From positions 4,320,501 to 4,384,500 of the forward strand of contig JAUCEP010000002.1 of assembly GCA_030348875.1 (NCBI GenBank): a DNA stretch of 64,000 nucleotides, read 5' to 3'. The stretch comes from Ureibacillus composti. GTDB taxonomy: Bacteria > Bacillota > Bacilli > Bacillales_A > Planococcaceae. Below the pieces are notes generated by a model. The model did not search any database. It was not told where the DNA came from and worked only from the letters and a program-made list of their open reading frames with translations. The translations under genes were made by a program, and so were the position numbers. This document shows, one piece after another, positions 1 through 8,816 of this stretch (the stretch's first letter is position 1; each line of letters begins with the position of its first letter).

Positions 1-2
1 TT

Positions 3-878
3 GCTTATCTCATTAAGGAGGATGGAAGCTTAGAACCTTTTGATGATGACCTTATGATTGCTGCGGCAGTAGACAAAAGGGCCGTTCCTATGATGGTGAT
101 CACTAATTTATCATCCACATCGGCTGGAACAAACTTAGCCCATGCTGTACTTTCTAGTGCTGAGAATCGCGAAAACCTTATTACAAACTGCCTTAAAATA
201 ATGGGGGAAAAAGGATATAAGGGAATAAATATTGACTTTGAATATGTTCCACCTGAGGATCGACAAAATTATAATGAATTTCTTGAGCTTGCGGTAGAAC
301 GATTCCATAATGAAGGGTTTTTTGTATCAACTGCAGTTGCCCCTAAGTATGGTAGTGAACTAGAAGGATTGCTTTATACAGCACATGACTATGAGGCGCA
401 CGGTCGAATTGTTGATTTTGTAATATTAATGACCTACGAATGGGGATGGCGAGGGGCTTCACCTCAAGCAATTTCTCCAATCAATCAAATGAGAAGAGTT
501 GTGGAATACGCTCTATCTGTCATGCCTGCTGAAAAGATCTATTTGGGATTCCAAATTTATGCTCGTGATTGGCGACTGCCTCATCAACAAGGACAGTATG
601 CAGAAACATTTAGCCCACAAGAAGCAATTCGCCGCGCTACTAGGTATGGGGCTACTATTCAATATAATAAAACAGCAGAATCTCCATTTTTCCGCTATAT
701 TAATGAGCAAGGTCAAGGGCATGAAGTGTGGTTTGAAGATGCAAGAAGCGCACAAGCTAAGTTTGATATGGCCAAGGAATACAAACTTCGTGGGATTAGT
801 TATTGGGCTTTAGGATATCCATTCCCACAAAATTGGGCTTTATTGAATGATAATTTTAATATAATTAAAAAGGCATAA
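3..878 (+). CDS. Glycoside hydrolase family 18 protein, YaaH/SleL type (5' end outside window)
   Basis: C-terminal 291 residues of a GH18 catalytic domain; the frame is open from the first base, so the start and any N-terminal LysM repeats lie outside the window. The acidic chitinase-type motif is visible as GINIDFEYV, followed by the YaaH-family block around LMTYEWGWRG and the terminal strand with ISYWALGYPFPQNW. YaaH/SleL/YdhD enzymes are spore-associated N-acetylglucosaminidases that cut cortex peptidoglycan during germination. The internal ATG at 54 is not the true start because the reading frame and the family homology continue upstream of it. Spore function fits the small spore protein genes 2 kb downstream. 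Confidence 0.85.
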   Translation, partial: AYLIKEDGSLEPFDDDLMIAAAVDKRAVPMMVITNLSSTSAGTNLAHAVLSSAENRENLITNCLKIMGEKGYKGINIDFEYVPPEDRQNYNEFLELAVERFHNEGFFVSTAVAPKYGSELEGLLYTAHDYEAHGRIVDFVILMTYEWGWRGASPQAISPINQMRRVVEYALSVMPAEKIYLGFQIYARDWRLPHQQGQYAETFSPQEAIRRATRYGATIQYNKTAESPFFRYINEQGQGHEVWFEDARSAQAKFDMAKEYKLRGISYWALGYPFPQNWALLNDNFNIIKKA

Positions 879-943
879 ATTAAATACTGTCTAGTAAGTA
901 AAAATGCCCTTTTAAAGAATATTTCCTACGTTAAATATCAATA

Positions 944-976
944 AAGGGGCGTCTATGTATTTTCAGACGTCCCCTT
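944..976 (-). terminator. Hairpin between convergent genes
   Basis: An 11-bp stem (AAGGGGCGTCT pairing with a right arm that has one bulged base) lies between the convergent GH18 and YerD genes. There is no long U-tract, so it is a weaker, possibly bidirectional terminator. Confidence 0.45.
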
Positions 977-988
977 ACTTATGCTCTA

Positions 989-2581
989 TTAGCCATTTGA
1001 AACTATGGTTTGATAAATTTCTTCTAGTGACCATACTTTCCCTTTTTCATCCTTATACACAACATGCTCAGCTTTAAAATGAGCAGGAGAATCTAAACCT
1101 GCAGCCGCAGCGATTCGGAATAATCCCTCACGCATTGATATTACATAATTAGCTGTTCGGTATTTTTTCTCATCAATTACAAGAGCTTTTTGCAAATCAG
1201 GATCTGTTGTAGCAACACCAACAGGACATCCATTGGAATGGCATTTTAATGCTTGAATACAGCCTACAGTAATCATAAACCCTCTTGCAATATTGACGAG
1301 ATCCGCCCCCATAGATAGTGCAACGGCAATTCTATCTGGTGAATATAATTTTCCAGACGCTATAATTTTGACTTGATCACGTACGCCATGCTTCCGTAAT
1401 GCATGGTCCAAAAGTGGTAATGCAGATTTGATAGGCAATCCAACGCTGTCAGCTAGTTCTTGGTAAGAAGCTCCTGTACCTCCTTCGCCCCCATCTAATG
1501 TAATAAAGTCTGGTCCCTTTCCAGAATCCTTAATATGTTTGGCTAAGTCAACTGCTTCCTTACTACTACCGATTACAATTTTTATCCCAACAGGTTTACC
1601 TGTGTGTTCTCGAATTTGCTCGATAAATTCAAACATCGATGGAAAATCCTGAAATTCACGAAAACGATTGGGGCTATCTATTGATTTAAAAGGCTCTACC
1701 ATTCGTATTTTGGCAATTTCCTCTGTCACTTTTTCGGCATCTATATGACCACCACGAATTTTTGCCCCTTGTGCAAGTTTTAATTCGAATGCTTTTATTT
1801 GAGGAATCTCACTCTTTTCCTTCAATGCATCCCAACTAAAGTTCCCTTCGTAATCCCTCACTCCGAATAATCCAGGACCAATCTGCATGATAATGTCTAC
1901 TCCGCCTTTTAAATGGTATTCAGAAAGACCACCTTCTCCCGTATTCATCCAAGTTCCTTTGGCCATGCCTAACCCTTTCGAAAGCGTCGTAATAGCTCTT
2001 TCACCAAGGGATCCATAACTCATGGCAGACATACCAATTTGCCCTTTTACAATAAACGGATTTCTTGTATTCTTTCCAATCACAATTGCATCACGGTCAT
2101 CCAACAAATAAGCAACGGACTTATTTGCCTCTAATTTTTCTTTTCTTTGTGTAAATAAAGGTTCCTTTATGAGTAGATAACGATTTGTTGTGACGAGTTC
2201 ATTACGGTCCATCGTTAATTCTTCTGCAAGTTTTGGAAACATAGAGTTCCTTATATAAAAACCTGCTTCTTCAAAATCTTTGACTGAACCATATCCAATA
2301 ACATCTCGTTTATATTTTGACTTTTTAACTATATGTTGATAGTCATTTCGAGATATTGGCTTTCCTTCAAGGTCATTATTAAAAAAATACTGGCGTAATT
2401 CTGGACCAATCGTTTCTAGTAAATAGCGAACTCGACCAATGACTGGATAATTCCTTAGTACAGGATGTTGCTTCTGATTACGATCGATAAGATATAGATA
2501 AATTCCAATTATGACTAAAACTGCAAAAATTATTGCCCAAAAAAAGAATCCAATAATCGTTAATATATTTGCTAAACTCAC
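989..2581 (-). CDS. yerD: FMN-binding glutamate synthase-like protein, YerD type
   Basis: 530 residues beginning at GTG behind a GGAGGAGA ribosome binding site. One N-terminal membrane segment (about residues 8-29) precedes a glutamate synthase alpha/FMN domain. The motif with CIQALKCHSNGCPVGVAT carries the C-x5-C-x4-C cysteines that bind the 3Fe-4S cluster in glutamate synthases, and GGEGGTGA is the FMN phosphate-binding loop. Length matches the stand-alone Bacillus YerD family (about 525 residues), which lacks the glutamine amidotransferase domain of GltB, so the physiological donor and acceptor are not known. It appears monocistronic. Confidence 0.85.
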   Translation of the reverse strand: MSLANILTIIGFFFWAIIFAVLVIIGIYLYLIDRNQKQHPVLRNYPVIGRVRYLLETIGPELRQYFFNNDLEGKPISRNDYQHIVKKSKYKRDVIGYGSVKDFEEAGFYIRNSMFPKLAEELTMDRNELVTTNRYLLIKEPLFTQRKEKLEANKSVAYLLDDRDAIVIGKNTRNPFIVKGQIGMSAMSYGSLGERAITTLSKGLGMAKGTWMNTGEGGLSEYHLKGGVDIIMQIGPGLFGVRDYEGNFSWDALKEKSEIPQIKAFELKLAQGAKIRGGHIDAEKVTEEIAKIRMVEPFKSIDSPNRFREFQDFPSMFEFIEQIREHTGKPVGIKIVIGSSKEAVDLAKHIKDSGKGPDFITLDGGEGGTGASYQELADSVGLPIKSALPLLDHALRKHGVRDQVKIIASGKLYSPDRIAVALSMGADLVNIARGFMITVGCIQALKCHSNGCPVGVATTDPDLQKALVIDEKKYRTANYVISMREGLFRIAAAAGLDSPAHFKAEHVVYKDEKGKVWSLEEIYQTIVSNG

Positions 2582-2790
2582 CTGAATCTCCTCCTAAACG
2601 AAGTATGCAATTTATACGGTGAGTTTAAACGAAAACCAAATCAATTTTATCCAAATATTACTTATCCTAAAACTCCTATAAATCACCAAAAAACGGATAA
2701 ATACTCACATTTAGACTATGTATTTTTCGTGATAAAAAACCTGCTTCTATGCCATATTAAGACGGAACCATCTTGAAAGGAGAATAAAAT

Positions 2791-2946
2791 ATGGGAAGAG
2801 ACGATAATAAAAGTCATAGCAATAATAAAAATACATTACCTCAAACACCAAAAAACCAAAAGATTGCACCTAATAAAGTAGAAGAAGAAATTTCCCAGGA
2901 ATTATCAGAGCTTAGAAGTCTTGTAGCTAAGAATAAACGTAAATAG
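2791..2946 (+). CDS. Small hydrophilic protein, YfhD-like
   Basis: 51 residues, ATG 7 bases after AAAGGAGA, ending 9 bases before the next gene. The product begins MGRDDNKSHSNNKNTLPQTP and is rich in Asn, Lys and Glu with no membrane segment. The TLPQTPKNQK block resembles the YfhD family of small Bacillus proteins. The tight coupling to a SASP-H gene supports expression in the forespore. Family assignment is from memory of the motif; the coding call itself rests on the ribosome binding site and operon position. Confidence 0.55.
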   Translation: MGRDDNKSHSNNKNTLPQTPKNQKIAPNKVEEEISQELSELRSLVAKNKRK

Positions 2947-2955
2947 GAGGGCAAA

Positions 2956-3150
2956 ATGATGGAGTTTCAACGCGCCCAAGAGATAGTCGCATCTCCAGCG
3001 GAATTTGAAGTAAGTTATAATGGCGTTTCAGTTTGGATTGATAAACTTCATGACGATGGAAAAACAGCAACAGTTCACTTAAGACGTTCTCTAGAAGAGA
3101 GATCTGAAGTTGCTATTACTGAACTAAAAGAAGAACATCAAGTGCAATAG
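2956..3150 (+). CDS. sspH: Small acid-soluble spore protein, H type
   Basis: 64 residues with strong AGGAGG ribosome binding site; ATG at 2956 or the adjacent ATG at 2959. The pattern QRAQEIVASP...EVSYNGVSVWIDKLHDDGKTATVHL is that of SASP-H proteins, minor SASPs made in the developing forespore, for which DNA binding has not been shown as it has for alpha/beta SASPs. It is the last gene of a two-gene unit with the YfhD-like gene and is followed at once by a strong terminator. Confidence 0.85.
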   Translation: MMEFQRAQEIVASPAEFEVSYNGVSVWIDKLHDDGKTATVHLRRSLEERSEVAITELKEEHQVQ

Positions 3151-3194
3151 TTCAACATTGCCCGGGGCACATTTGCAGCTGAACGAGGAATTTA

Positions 3195-3238
3195 AAACAT
3201 CCCACTTATGACTTTTAGTGGGATGTTTAGCTTTTTTT
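3195..3238 (+). terminator. Rho-independent terminator of sspH
   Basis: Perfect 12-bp stem (3195-3206 with 3217-3228), 10-nt loop, then a run of seven T at 3232-3238. It overlaps the last codons of the convergent nucleotidyltransferase gene. Confidence 0.88.
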
Positions 3239-4030
3239 AAAATCATAATTCCATACCTCTTTTAAAGTGGTTCTATATAAGCCATTTAGTTTTTCAGTAG
3301 GATTTCCATTTCTACTTGAAAGTGTTTTAACATAAAGTTCTAGACAGTTAATTTCTTCTTTCAAAAAATTGTTAATTATTTGTATCGTTGGCTGTAGATC
3401 AGATCCTCCACCAGACATTTTCCTTCTTAGTAAAAAATTAATTTCCAATTTTAACAAACTCTCAGGAATTATCCGATCTAATAATTCATTAAACCTTATT
3501 GGTGGGACTTTCCCATATTCTACAATCCATTTACAAGCTAAGATTGGCCTTAATACATATAAGTATAATTTTGTCCGCACTTCTGAACCTTGCAAATACT
3601 TCTCATAATTTCTTTTCGCCATATTTAAATAATGAGTTAACATCGTACTTGGCTCAAACACTTCACATTCTAAAGCTCGTATAAGGTTTACAAATGAATA
3701 CTTTTGATAGTAAATGATGCTGCTATTCAACCACTCAAATAAGGACGGGTTACTTTTTCTAAATAGACGTAAGGCTTTAGTAATTTCCCAACCATTGATA
3801 TCTAAGTTTTCATTAATGGGTAATTCAATTACATCCCTTTTTGAACCCAATCCTTGAGGGTCAATAGATAGATAATAATCTGGTTGATGTATATAAATAA
3901 AACGTACATCATAATCACTATCCTTCGAGTGAACTCCCCAAGCACGGCTTCCACATTCTGCAGCGTACAGAATTTTCACTTGAAACTTCTCTTCTATTTC
4001 TTCTAACTTTTTAAGAATGATGTTTTTCAT
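3227..4030 (-). CDS. Predicted nucleotidyltransferase, YcgL/RlaP-like
   Basis: 267 residues, close to the 259 of B. subtilis YcgL. The N-terminus holds the minimal nucleotidyltransferase signature GSRAWG...DSDYDVRFIY, i.e. G-S followed by D-x-D for metal binding, and later residues match the family helical region (FEWLNSSIIYY). Substrate and role are not established for this family; it is unrelated to toxin-antitoxin MNTs in length. Its last codons overlap the sspH terminator from the opposite strand. Confidence 0.8.
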   Translation of the reverse strand: MKNIILKKLEEIEEKFQVKILYAAECGSRAWGVHSKDSDYDVRFIYIHQPDYYLSIDPQGLGSKRDVIELPINENLDINGWEITKALRLFRKSNPSLFEWLNSSIIYYQKYSFVNLIRALECEVFEPSTMLTHYLNMAKRNYEKYLQGSEVRTKLYLYVLRPILACKWIVEYGKVPPIRFNELLDRIIPESLLKLEINFLLRRKMSGGGSDLQPTIQIINNFLKEEINCLELYVKTLSSRNGNPTEKLNGLYRTTLKEVWNYDFKKS

Positions 4031-4369
4031 ATAGACACCTTTACTTTTTATTTTTCAAAACGATCCTTATGTACTAATAGGCCTTTACTCCATTTATTTT
4101 AGTTACTTTTACCTATTTGAATACATGTTATTCTTAATAAATTATTTAAGATAATACTATATAGACGTTTTAATACCTTTTTAGTGTCACCTTTTTGCCA
4201 TTTGTAAAATTTGTAATTAAAACGGTAAAGATGTAACAAATTTTTTTAGATGCTGTTTTCAAATTGAAATTCAATCATTTTCATCCCACCCCCATTTATT
4301 TATTGCATATGATTAAAAACTACCGAAAAGGTAAATGATGGGATTATCTTAATTTCTTATGGTGGGACA
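4031..4369. other. Non-coding stretch between divergent genes
   Basis: 339 bases, very AT-rich, separating the divergent nucleotidyltransferase and DUF5658 genes. It must contain both promoters; I see no convincing -35/-10 pair or operator. Confidence 0.5.
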
Positions 4370-4693
4370 ATGAAAAATAAAAATCTGATTATACTATTTA
4401 GCGTTCTTGTTGCTATTCTAAATTTGTTTGATGGGGTTATTACTAGCTACGGCTTGCTACACAATTTAATTGAGGAATTGAATCCCCTCATGGAGGAATT
4501 GTGGGAGAATAGTTCTGTGCTATTCCTTTTAGTAAAACTTTTGTTGTCAACTTCCTTAATGATTATTTCTTTTTTTGTTTATAAGAAAAGTAAGCCTAGA
4601 TTTCAATCACTTTTTCTATTGTTATTAGTTGGTGCATTTTTTATTTATGCGGGAGTTTTTGGGCTCCATGTTTATTGGATTTCCATCATATAA
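4370..4693 (+). CDS. Small membrane protein, DUF5658-like
   Basis: 107 residues with three predicted membrane segments (about 5-27, 49-68 and 78-104). The arrangement D-G-x-x-T in helix 1, then E-x-N-P-L-M before helix 2, is the pattern of DUF5658 membrane proteins. Function is unknown. ATG follows GGTGGGACA, a modest ribosome binding site. It appears monocistronic. Confidence 0.65.
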   Translation: MKNKNLIILFSVLVAILNLFDGVITSYGLLHNLIEELNPLMEELWENSSVLFLLVKLLLSTSLMIISFFVYKKSKPRFQSLFLLLLVGAFFIYAGVFGLHVYWISII

Positions 4694-4728
4694 AAAAGCT
4701 TTCCATGGATTAAGACTATTTTTTAATA

Positions 4729-4772
4729 AAAAAAGACCCAAAGCATTTATACAAGCAATGAGTCTTGAAGAA
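4729..4772 (-). terminator. Probable terminator of the HD-GYP gene
   Basis: On the minus strand AAGAC...GGTCTT pairs imperfectly and is followed by seven T. Directly downstream of the HD-GYP stop codon. Confidence 0.45.
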
Positions 4773-6122
4773 TTATTTATTAAATGTTTCAACTAATATA
4801 TCTTTAATTTTCAGGAAAGCGTCGTGCTCTTCACCAGTTGAAAGTTCGCCTTCAACTCTCTTTATTTCGATTTCTTTAATCATTCGTATAATAACATCAA
4901 TAAATATATTATTTAATTCCATACCCTCGGTTATTAAGCGATAGTAATTCATCGCTTCCTCCATATTGCCAGCAGAGATATGGTTAATAAAGTAGCTCCA
5001 ATATAGCTCCTTTTTATTAAGATCATCATCTGCTTCCGGGTCACTGACTTGATCCCACTCAATAAAGCGGCTAATTGTTACTGAAAAGTTTAATGGTAAT
5101 TGATAAATTCTTTTATTTCCAATTTCCTCTAAGAACGGGAAATACGGCTGGTTTTCATGTACTGATTTAATTTTTGCCTTTTTACCATTTGATAATCTTA
5201 CAATACTATCTGTCGGATAAATATTAACTAACTCCATTAAATTAATTACAAACTTTTTATCGTACTTATGATGTTTACCTAACAATAACTCAAAAGCTTT
5301 AATAGATGAAAATGCCCCTCTGTACGAGCGTTGTAATGTCAGTGCGGAATAGGTATCGACTACCGCCAGTAATCTTACCTCTTCTGAAAGAAAGCTTTCT
5401 GTTAATCCTTCTGGATACCCAGTACCGTCTAGGCGTTCATGATGGGATTTAACTAAATCCTTATAGGAACTAGAAAGGTTATTTTCCTCCATAAAATCCA
5501 CACCATAAAGTGGATGCTTTTGAATCTCATCAAATTCTGCTTTTGATAGCTTACCTTCCTTTTGTAATAACTCATTGCTAATTTGAAGTTTTCCAATATC
5601 ATGAAGCAAACACCCGATCGCAAATGAACGAATATCACGGATACCCGACATCTCTGCAAGAAGTGAACCAAGTAAGAAGACATCGAAGGAATGGAAATAA
5701 CTATATGGGTCTTTCTTCTTTAGAGATAATAATGCGATTGAAACTTGACTAGATAATAAAGAAGAGATAAATAAATTTTCAAGCCATGTTATTTGCGCAT
5801 CACCATTCAATATTAAACCATATCGTGTTTCACTAACGACATATTGCAAACTTTCATAAAATAACTTTTTAATATCAAATAACTCTTTTGAGTAGAAAAT
5901 CTTTTCCTTTTTTTTAATCTGTGGCTTAGGAACTTCAGGAGTTTCATTTTTGGTATAAAGACTACTAAGCTTTGTTATTCCCCAGTTATGGAGATTTTGA
6001 AGAAGTGCATTATCTATTTTAGTTCCAGCTTTTATTAGCAAAGTTTTATTAAAATAAATATCGCTTGGTATTACTTGTCCTATTTTTAATTCACTAATAT
6101 ATGTAATGTCTAAGTTGGACAT
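4773..6122 (-). CDS. HD-GYP domain phosphodiesterase
   Basis: 449 residues. The C-terminal half carries an HD-GYP domain: HSFDVF, the metal-binding HDIGK, KHPLYG, HHERLDGTGYP and DTYSAL, all intact. This fold hydrolyses cyclic di-GMP or related cyclic dinucleotides. The N-terminal region (residues 1-55, ISELKIGQVIPSDIYF) is the short sensory-type segment often preceding HD-GYP in Bacillus proteins. No membrane segment is visible, so a cytoplasmic location is expected. A strong AAAGGAG site precedes the ATG. Confidence 0.9.
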   Translation of the reverse strand: MSNLDITYISELKIGQVIPSDIYFNKTLLIKAGTKIDNALLQNLHNWGITKLSSLYTKNETPEVPKPQIKKKEKIFYSKELFDIKKLFYESLQYVVSETRYGLILNGDAQITWLENLFISSLLSSQVSIALLSLKKKDPYSYFHSFDVFLLGSLLAEMSGIRDIRSFAIGCLLHDIGKLQISNELLQKEGKLSKAEFDEIQKHPLYGVDFMEENNLSSSYKDLVKSHHERLDGTGYPEGLTESFLSEEVRLLAVVDTYSALTLQRSYRGAFSSIKAFELLLGKHHKYDKKFVINLMELVNIYPTDSIVRLSNGKKAKIKSVHENQPYFPFLEEIGNKRIYQLPLNFSVTISRFIEWDQVSDPEADDDLNKKELYWSYFINHISAGNMEEAMNYYRLITEGMELNNIFIDVIIRMIKEIEIKRVEGELSTGEEHDAFLKIKDILVETFNK

Positions 6123-6326
6123 ACAAAACTCCTTTCTAGATATTTAGTAATATGTTGGATGTATTTAAAAAGAACTATTTATCAGCATCATTATACATCA
6201 CATTTTACTATTTTTTACTTTTGGTTAATAGAAATTATCAAAATATAGCTATAACCTAATATCTATAAGGGAATTTAGTACAAAGATTTAAAAACCCTCT
6301 AAACCATTCGCGTTATATGTAAATAT

Positions 6327-6377
6327 AATAAAAACTGTGCTTTCTAGTCTGATACTAAAACATAGAAAACACAGTTC
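6327..6377 (-). terminator. Terminator of the small lipoprotein gene
   Basis: 14-bp stem with one mismatch (6333-6346 with 6363-6376) followed on the minus strand by a T tract. Confidence 0.7.
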
Positions 6378-6429
6378 TTTAATTGGATTTTATACTACAC
6401 AAAATAAAACTTTAAATTTTGACAACGAT

Positions 6430-6579
6430 CTACTCATCATCTACTTCATCGTCGCCAATTTCATCTTCCTCTTCAACATCTTCAACATCTTCGTCTTCTC
6501 GAGGTGCTTCATCATTCCCACAACCTACTAATCCGAAAAGTGATGACATTAACAGGAACATTAAAAGGTACTTTTTCAC
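6430..6579 (-). CDS. Small acidic lipoprotein
   Basis: 49 residues starting at GTG 6579, chosen because AAGGAGGTC sits 8-9 bases upstream; the upstream ATG at 6621 lacks a site. A short basic signal VKKY is followed by a hydrophobic stretch and the lipobox LVGC, so the mature protein would be lipid-anchored through Cys and consist of about 30 mostly acidic residues (runs of E and D). No function recognised. Similar tiny acidic lipoproteins occur in Bacillaceae. Confidence 0.65.
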   Translation of the reverse strand: MKKYLLMFLLMSSLFGLVGCGNDEAPREDEDVEDVEEEDEIGDDEVDDE

Positions 6580-6688
6580 TTCTTTTTGACCTCCTTTTTG
6601 AAAAGTTTTCCCAATCTGCATGGAAACTATAATTCCCCATTAAAATGAATTGGTTCAGTCACTTTCCAGAGGCCTTAAACCACCTAAA

Positions 6689-7351
6689 TTATTGAATAGC
6701 TGCTTCTAAACTTTCTTTTAACTTTAGTACTTCAGATACAGGTTGAGCATCTTTCCCATAAACTTCGTACGTCTTAAACGCATGAACTTCAGTATAAATT
6801 TCTTTCATTTGTTCCAACACCCATTCTTCTGAAACACCTGCTGGCGACCAGCAATAGATATCCATTACATTTAACTCATTCGTTACCATATGGATTCTTT
6901 CATAATTGATACTATCCATTCTTAAAAAATCATGTCGTTGATAAAACCTAATTCTTTTTTCAGAATCAGGATCTAAAGGAGAAATTGGCTCTACTTCTAA
7001 AATAATTGCTTTCCCCTTACTTTTTAATTCGCTAAGGACCTTAGTACCAACACCTTTTCCTCGACCACCTGTTACTAATATATAATCGATGAAAATATAA
7101 TCTTGTTGTTCAAAATAAACAACGATAAAGTCTGGTCCTTCCATTAATTGATACGTTGCCTGTTTTTCTTGAAAAAGTAGTTCGAAATGTTGTTTAGACT
7201 TCATTTCCCTCTCTGGGAAATACTCTCTTAGCCTATTAAACCAATTGCTAGTAGTATACACTTCTTCAATTAAGCTTGCCTTTAAACTTTCTCCCTTTTG
7301 CATCAACAATGAAATTAACCCCTTCGCATAATTATTTCTAACCTTTGTCAA
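6689..7351 (-). CDS. GNAT-family N-acetyltransferase
   Basis: 220 residues. The central part has the GNAT acetyl-CoA loop R-G-K-G-V-G (within VTGGRGKGVGTKVL) and the later FYQRHDFLRM strand-turn typical of the fold. Substrate unknown. The longest frame begins with TTG at 7351 and AAGGGGG lies 17 bases upstream, which is too far; a later ATG (M17) is possible, so the start is uncertain. Confidence 0.65.
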   Translation of the reverse strand: MTKVRNNYAKGLISLLMQKGESLKASLIEEVYTTSNWFNRLREYFPEREMKSKQHFELLFQEKQATYQLMEGPDFIVVYFEQQDYIFIDYILVTGGRGKGVGTKVLSELKSKGKAIILEVEPISPLDPDSEKRIRFYQRHDFLRMDSINYERIHMVTNELNVMDIYCWSPAGVSEEWVLEQMKEIYTEVHAFKTYEVYGKDAQPVSEVLKLKESLEAAIQ

Positions 7352-7580
7352 TAAAATCAGAATATTGCCCCCTTATATTACCACCATAGGTAATTTTTAA
7401 ACATTAAGATAATATAAAGAAAATATTTCATTTGTTAAAAATTGTGAGAAAAATCTCTATTTTTGTCGAAACAATTTGAATTATTCTTATTTTTAGTAAA
7501 ATAAAGTTGTTTGCAAGATTCATTTTACTAAAAGTTTTAACAATTATAAAAATATTTCAAAGGCTGGGAGAATTGTAGAG

Positions 7581-8801
7581 ATGAGAGAGAATCAAGAAAA
7601 AACAACAGTACTGCTAGGGTGGAGTCTACAAGCAATTGAAGCAATCGATAAGTTGGATCGTCCATTTGTTGTTGTTGGTCCACCTGAATTTACTACTTTT
7701 GCAGAAAAAAATAATATCAAATTAATTCCATGGACATTTGATGTTCCAATTGAACAATCATTTGAGCTTTATGAAATATTAAAAGAATTAAATGTATCAG
7801 TTGCTGTCCCGATTTATGAAGAAACAGTAGAATGGGCTGGCATGATTAATTCATTAATATGGGATGATCCTAAAGTATTTAATAAATCCCTTTTATTGAG
7901 AGATAAAGGCTTAATGAAGCGTAGAGCACATTTAGCAGGACTTCGAGTAGGGGTCTTTGAAGAAGCTTATAATAAAGAGGATATTTACCGTTTCTTCAAA
8001 CGAATTAACCAAGCATTTATGAAGCTCGAAGGAGAAACTTTTGAGCCAATTCACGTTAAACCATTCGATAAAGCTGGTACAGTAGGTCATTATATGATTA
8101 AAAAACCAGAAGAAATTGAGCAAATAGATGATTCTGAATTTCCGTTACTAATGGAAAGCCATCTAGAGGGTCAAGAGTTTTCATGTGAGGCTTTTATCCA
8201 TAACGGTAAAGTAAAGTTCCTAAATATTACGGAATATGTAAAGCTTGGACACTCTAACTTTGTTCCAGCTTCTCCGTCACTTGAAAAATGGAGACCTCAA
8301 ATTAAAGAAGCAATTGAAAAGCTAGTAGAAGGCTTTGAAGTGAAATACGGACTTTTACACCCAGAGTTTTTCGTGACACCTGAAGGGACTTTATACTTCG
8401 GCGAGGTAGCAAATCGTATTCCTGGTGGCCATATTTTTGAGCATATCGAAAGAGTTTATGGCTTCAGCCCTTATCAAGCACAAGTACTATGCTGTGACCC
8501 TGAAACGCCTGAAGAAGTATTAAATAAATTTTTCCCTGAAGAAGTCGTTTCTGCAAAAGGACACTCTGGTAACTTAATGATTTACCCAAAAGTGAATGTA
8601 ATTTCACGTTTAGAAATACCTACTGAGTTAAAAGAACACCCTTATTTCCTAAAACATAATATGTTTATTCCTACTACATCGAAAGTTTCTGAACGAGTAG
8701 GTTTTGGTAATCACTACGGCTCTATCTATTTCCTAGGTGAGGATAGCGAAGTATTGAGAGATCTTCTAGTAAAATATGAAAAACATAATTTCTACGTATA
8801 A
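7581..8801 (+). CDS. ATP-grasp ligase of unknown substrate
   Basis: 406 residues. An N-terminal pre-ATP-grasp Rossmann-like region (1-95) is followed by the ATP-grasp core: the nucleotide-binding Lys in HVKPFDKAGTVGHYM, the MESHLEGQEFSCEAF strand, and the Mg-binding segment ending GEVANRIPGG. This matches carboxylate-amine/thiol ligases that act through acyl-phosphate intermediates, such as dipeptide or peptide-tagging ligases; the substrate cannot be read from sequence. The next gene begins 15 bases after its stop, with its ribosome binding site overlapping the stop codon, so the two are almost certainly co-transcribed and co-translated. No known biosynthetic partner lies nearby. Confidence 0.82.
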   Translation: MRENQEKTTVLLGWSLQAIEAIDKLDRPFVVVGPPEFTTFAEKNNIKLIPWTFDVPIEQSFELYEILKELNVSVAVPIYEETVEWAGMINSLIWDDPKVFNKSLLLRDKGLMKRRAHLAGLRVGVFEEAYNKEDIYRFFKRINQAFMKLEGETFEPIHVKPFDKAGTVGHYMIKKPEEIEQIDDSEFPLLMESHLEGQEFSCEAFIHNGKVKFLNITEYVKLGHSNFVPASPSLEKWRPQIKEAIEKLVEGFEVKYGLLHPEFFVTPEGTLYFGEVANRIPGGHIFEHIERVYGFSPYQAQVLCCDPETPEEVLNKFFPEEVVSAKGHSGNLMIYPKVNVISRLEIPTELKEHPYFLKHNMFIPTTSKVSERVGFGNHYGSIYFLGEDSEVLRDLLVKYEKHNFYV

Positions 8802-8816
8802 GGAGTGAATGGAAGA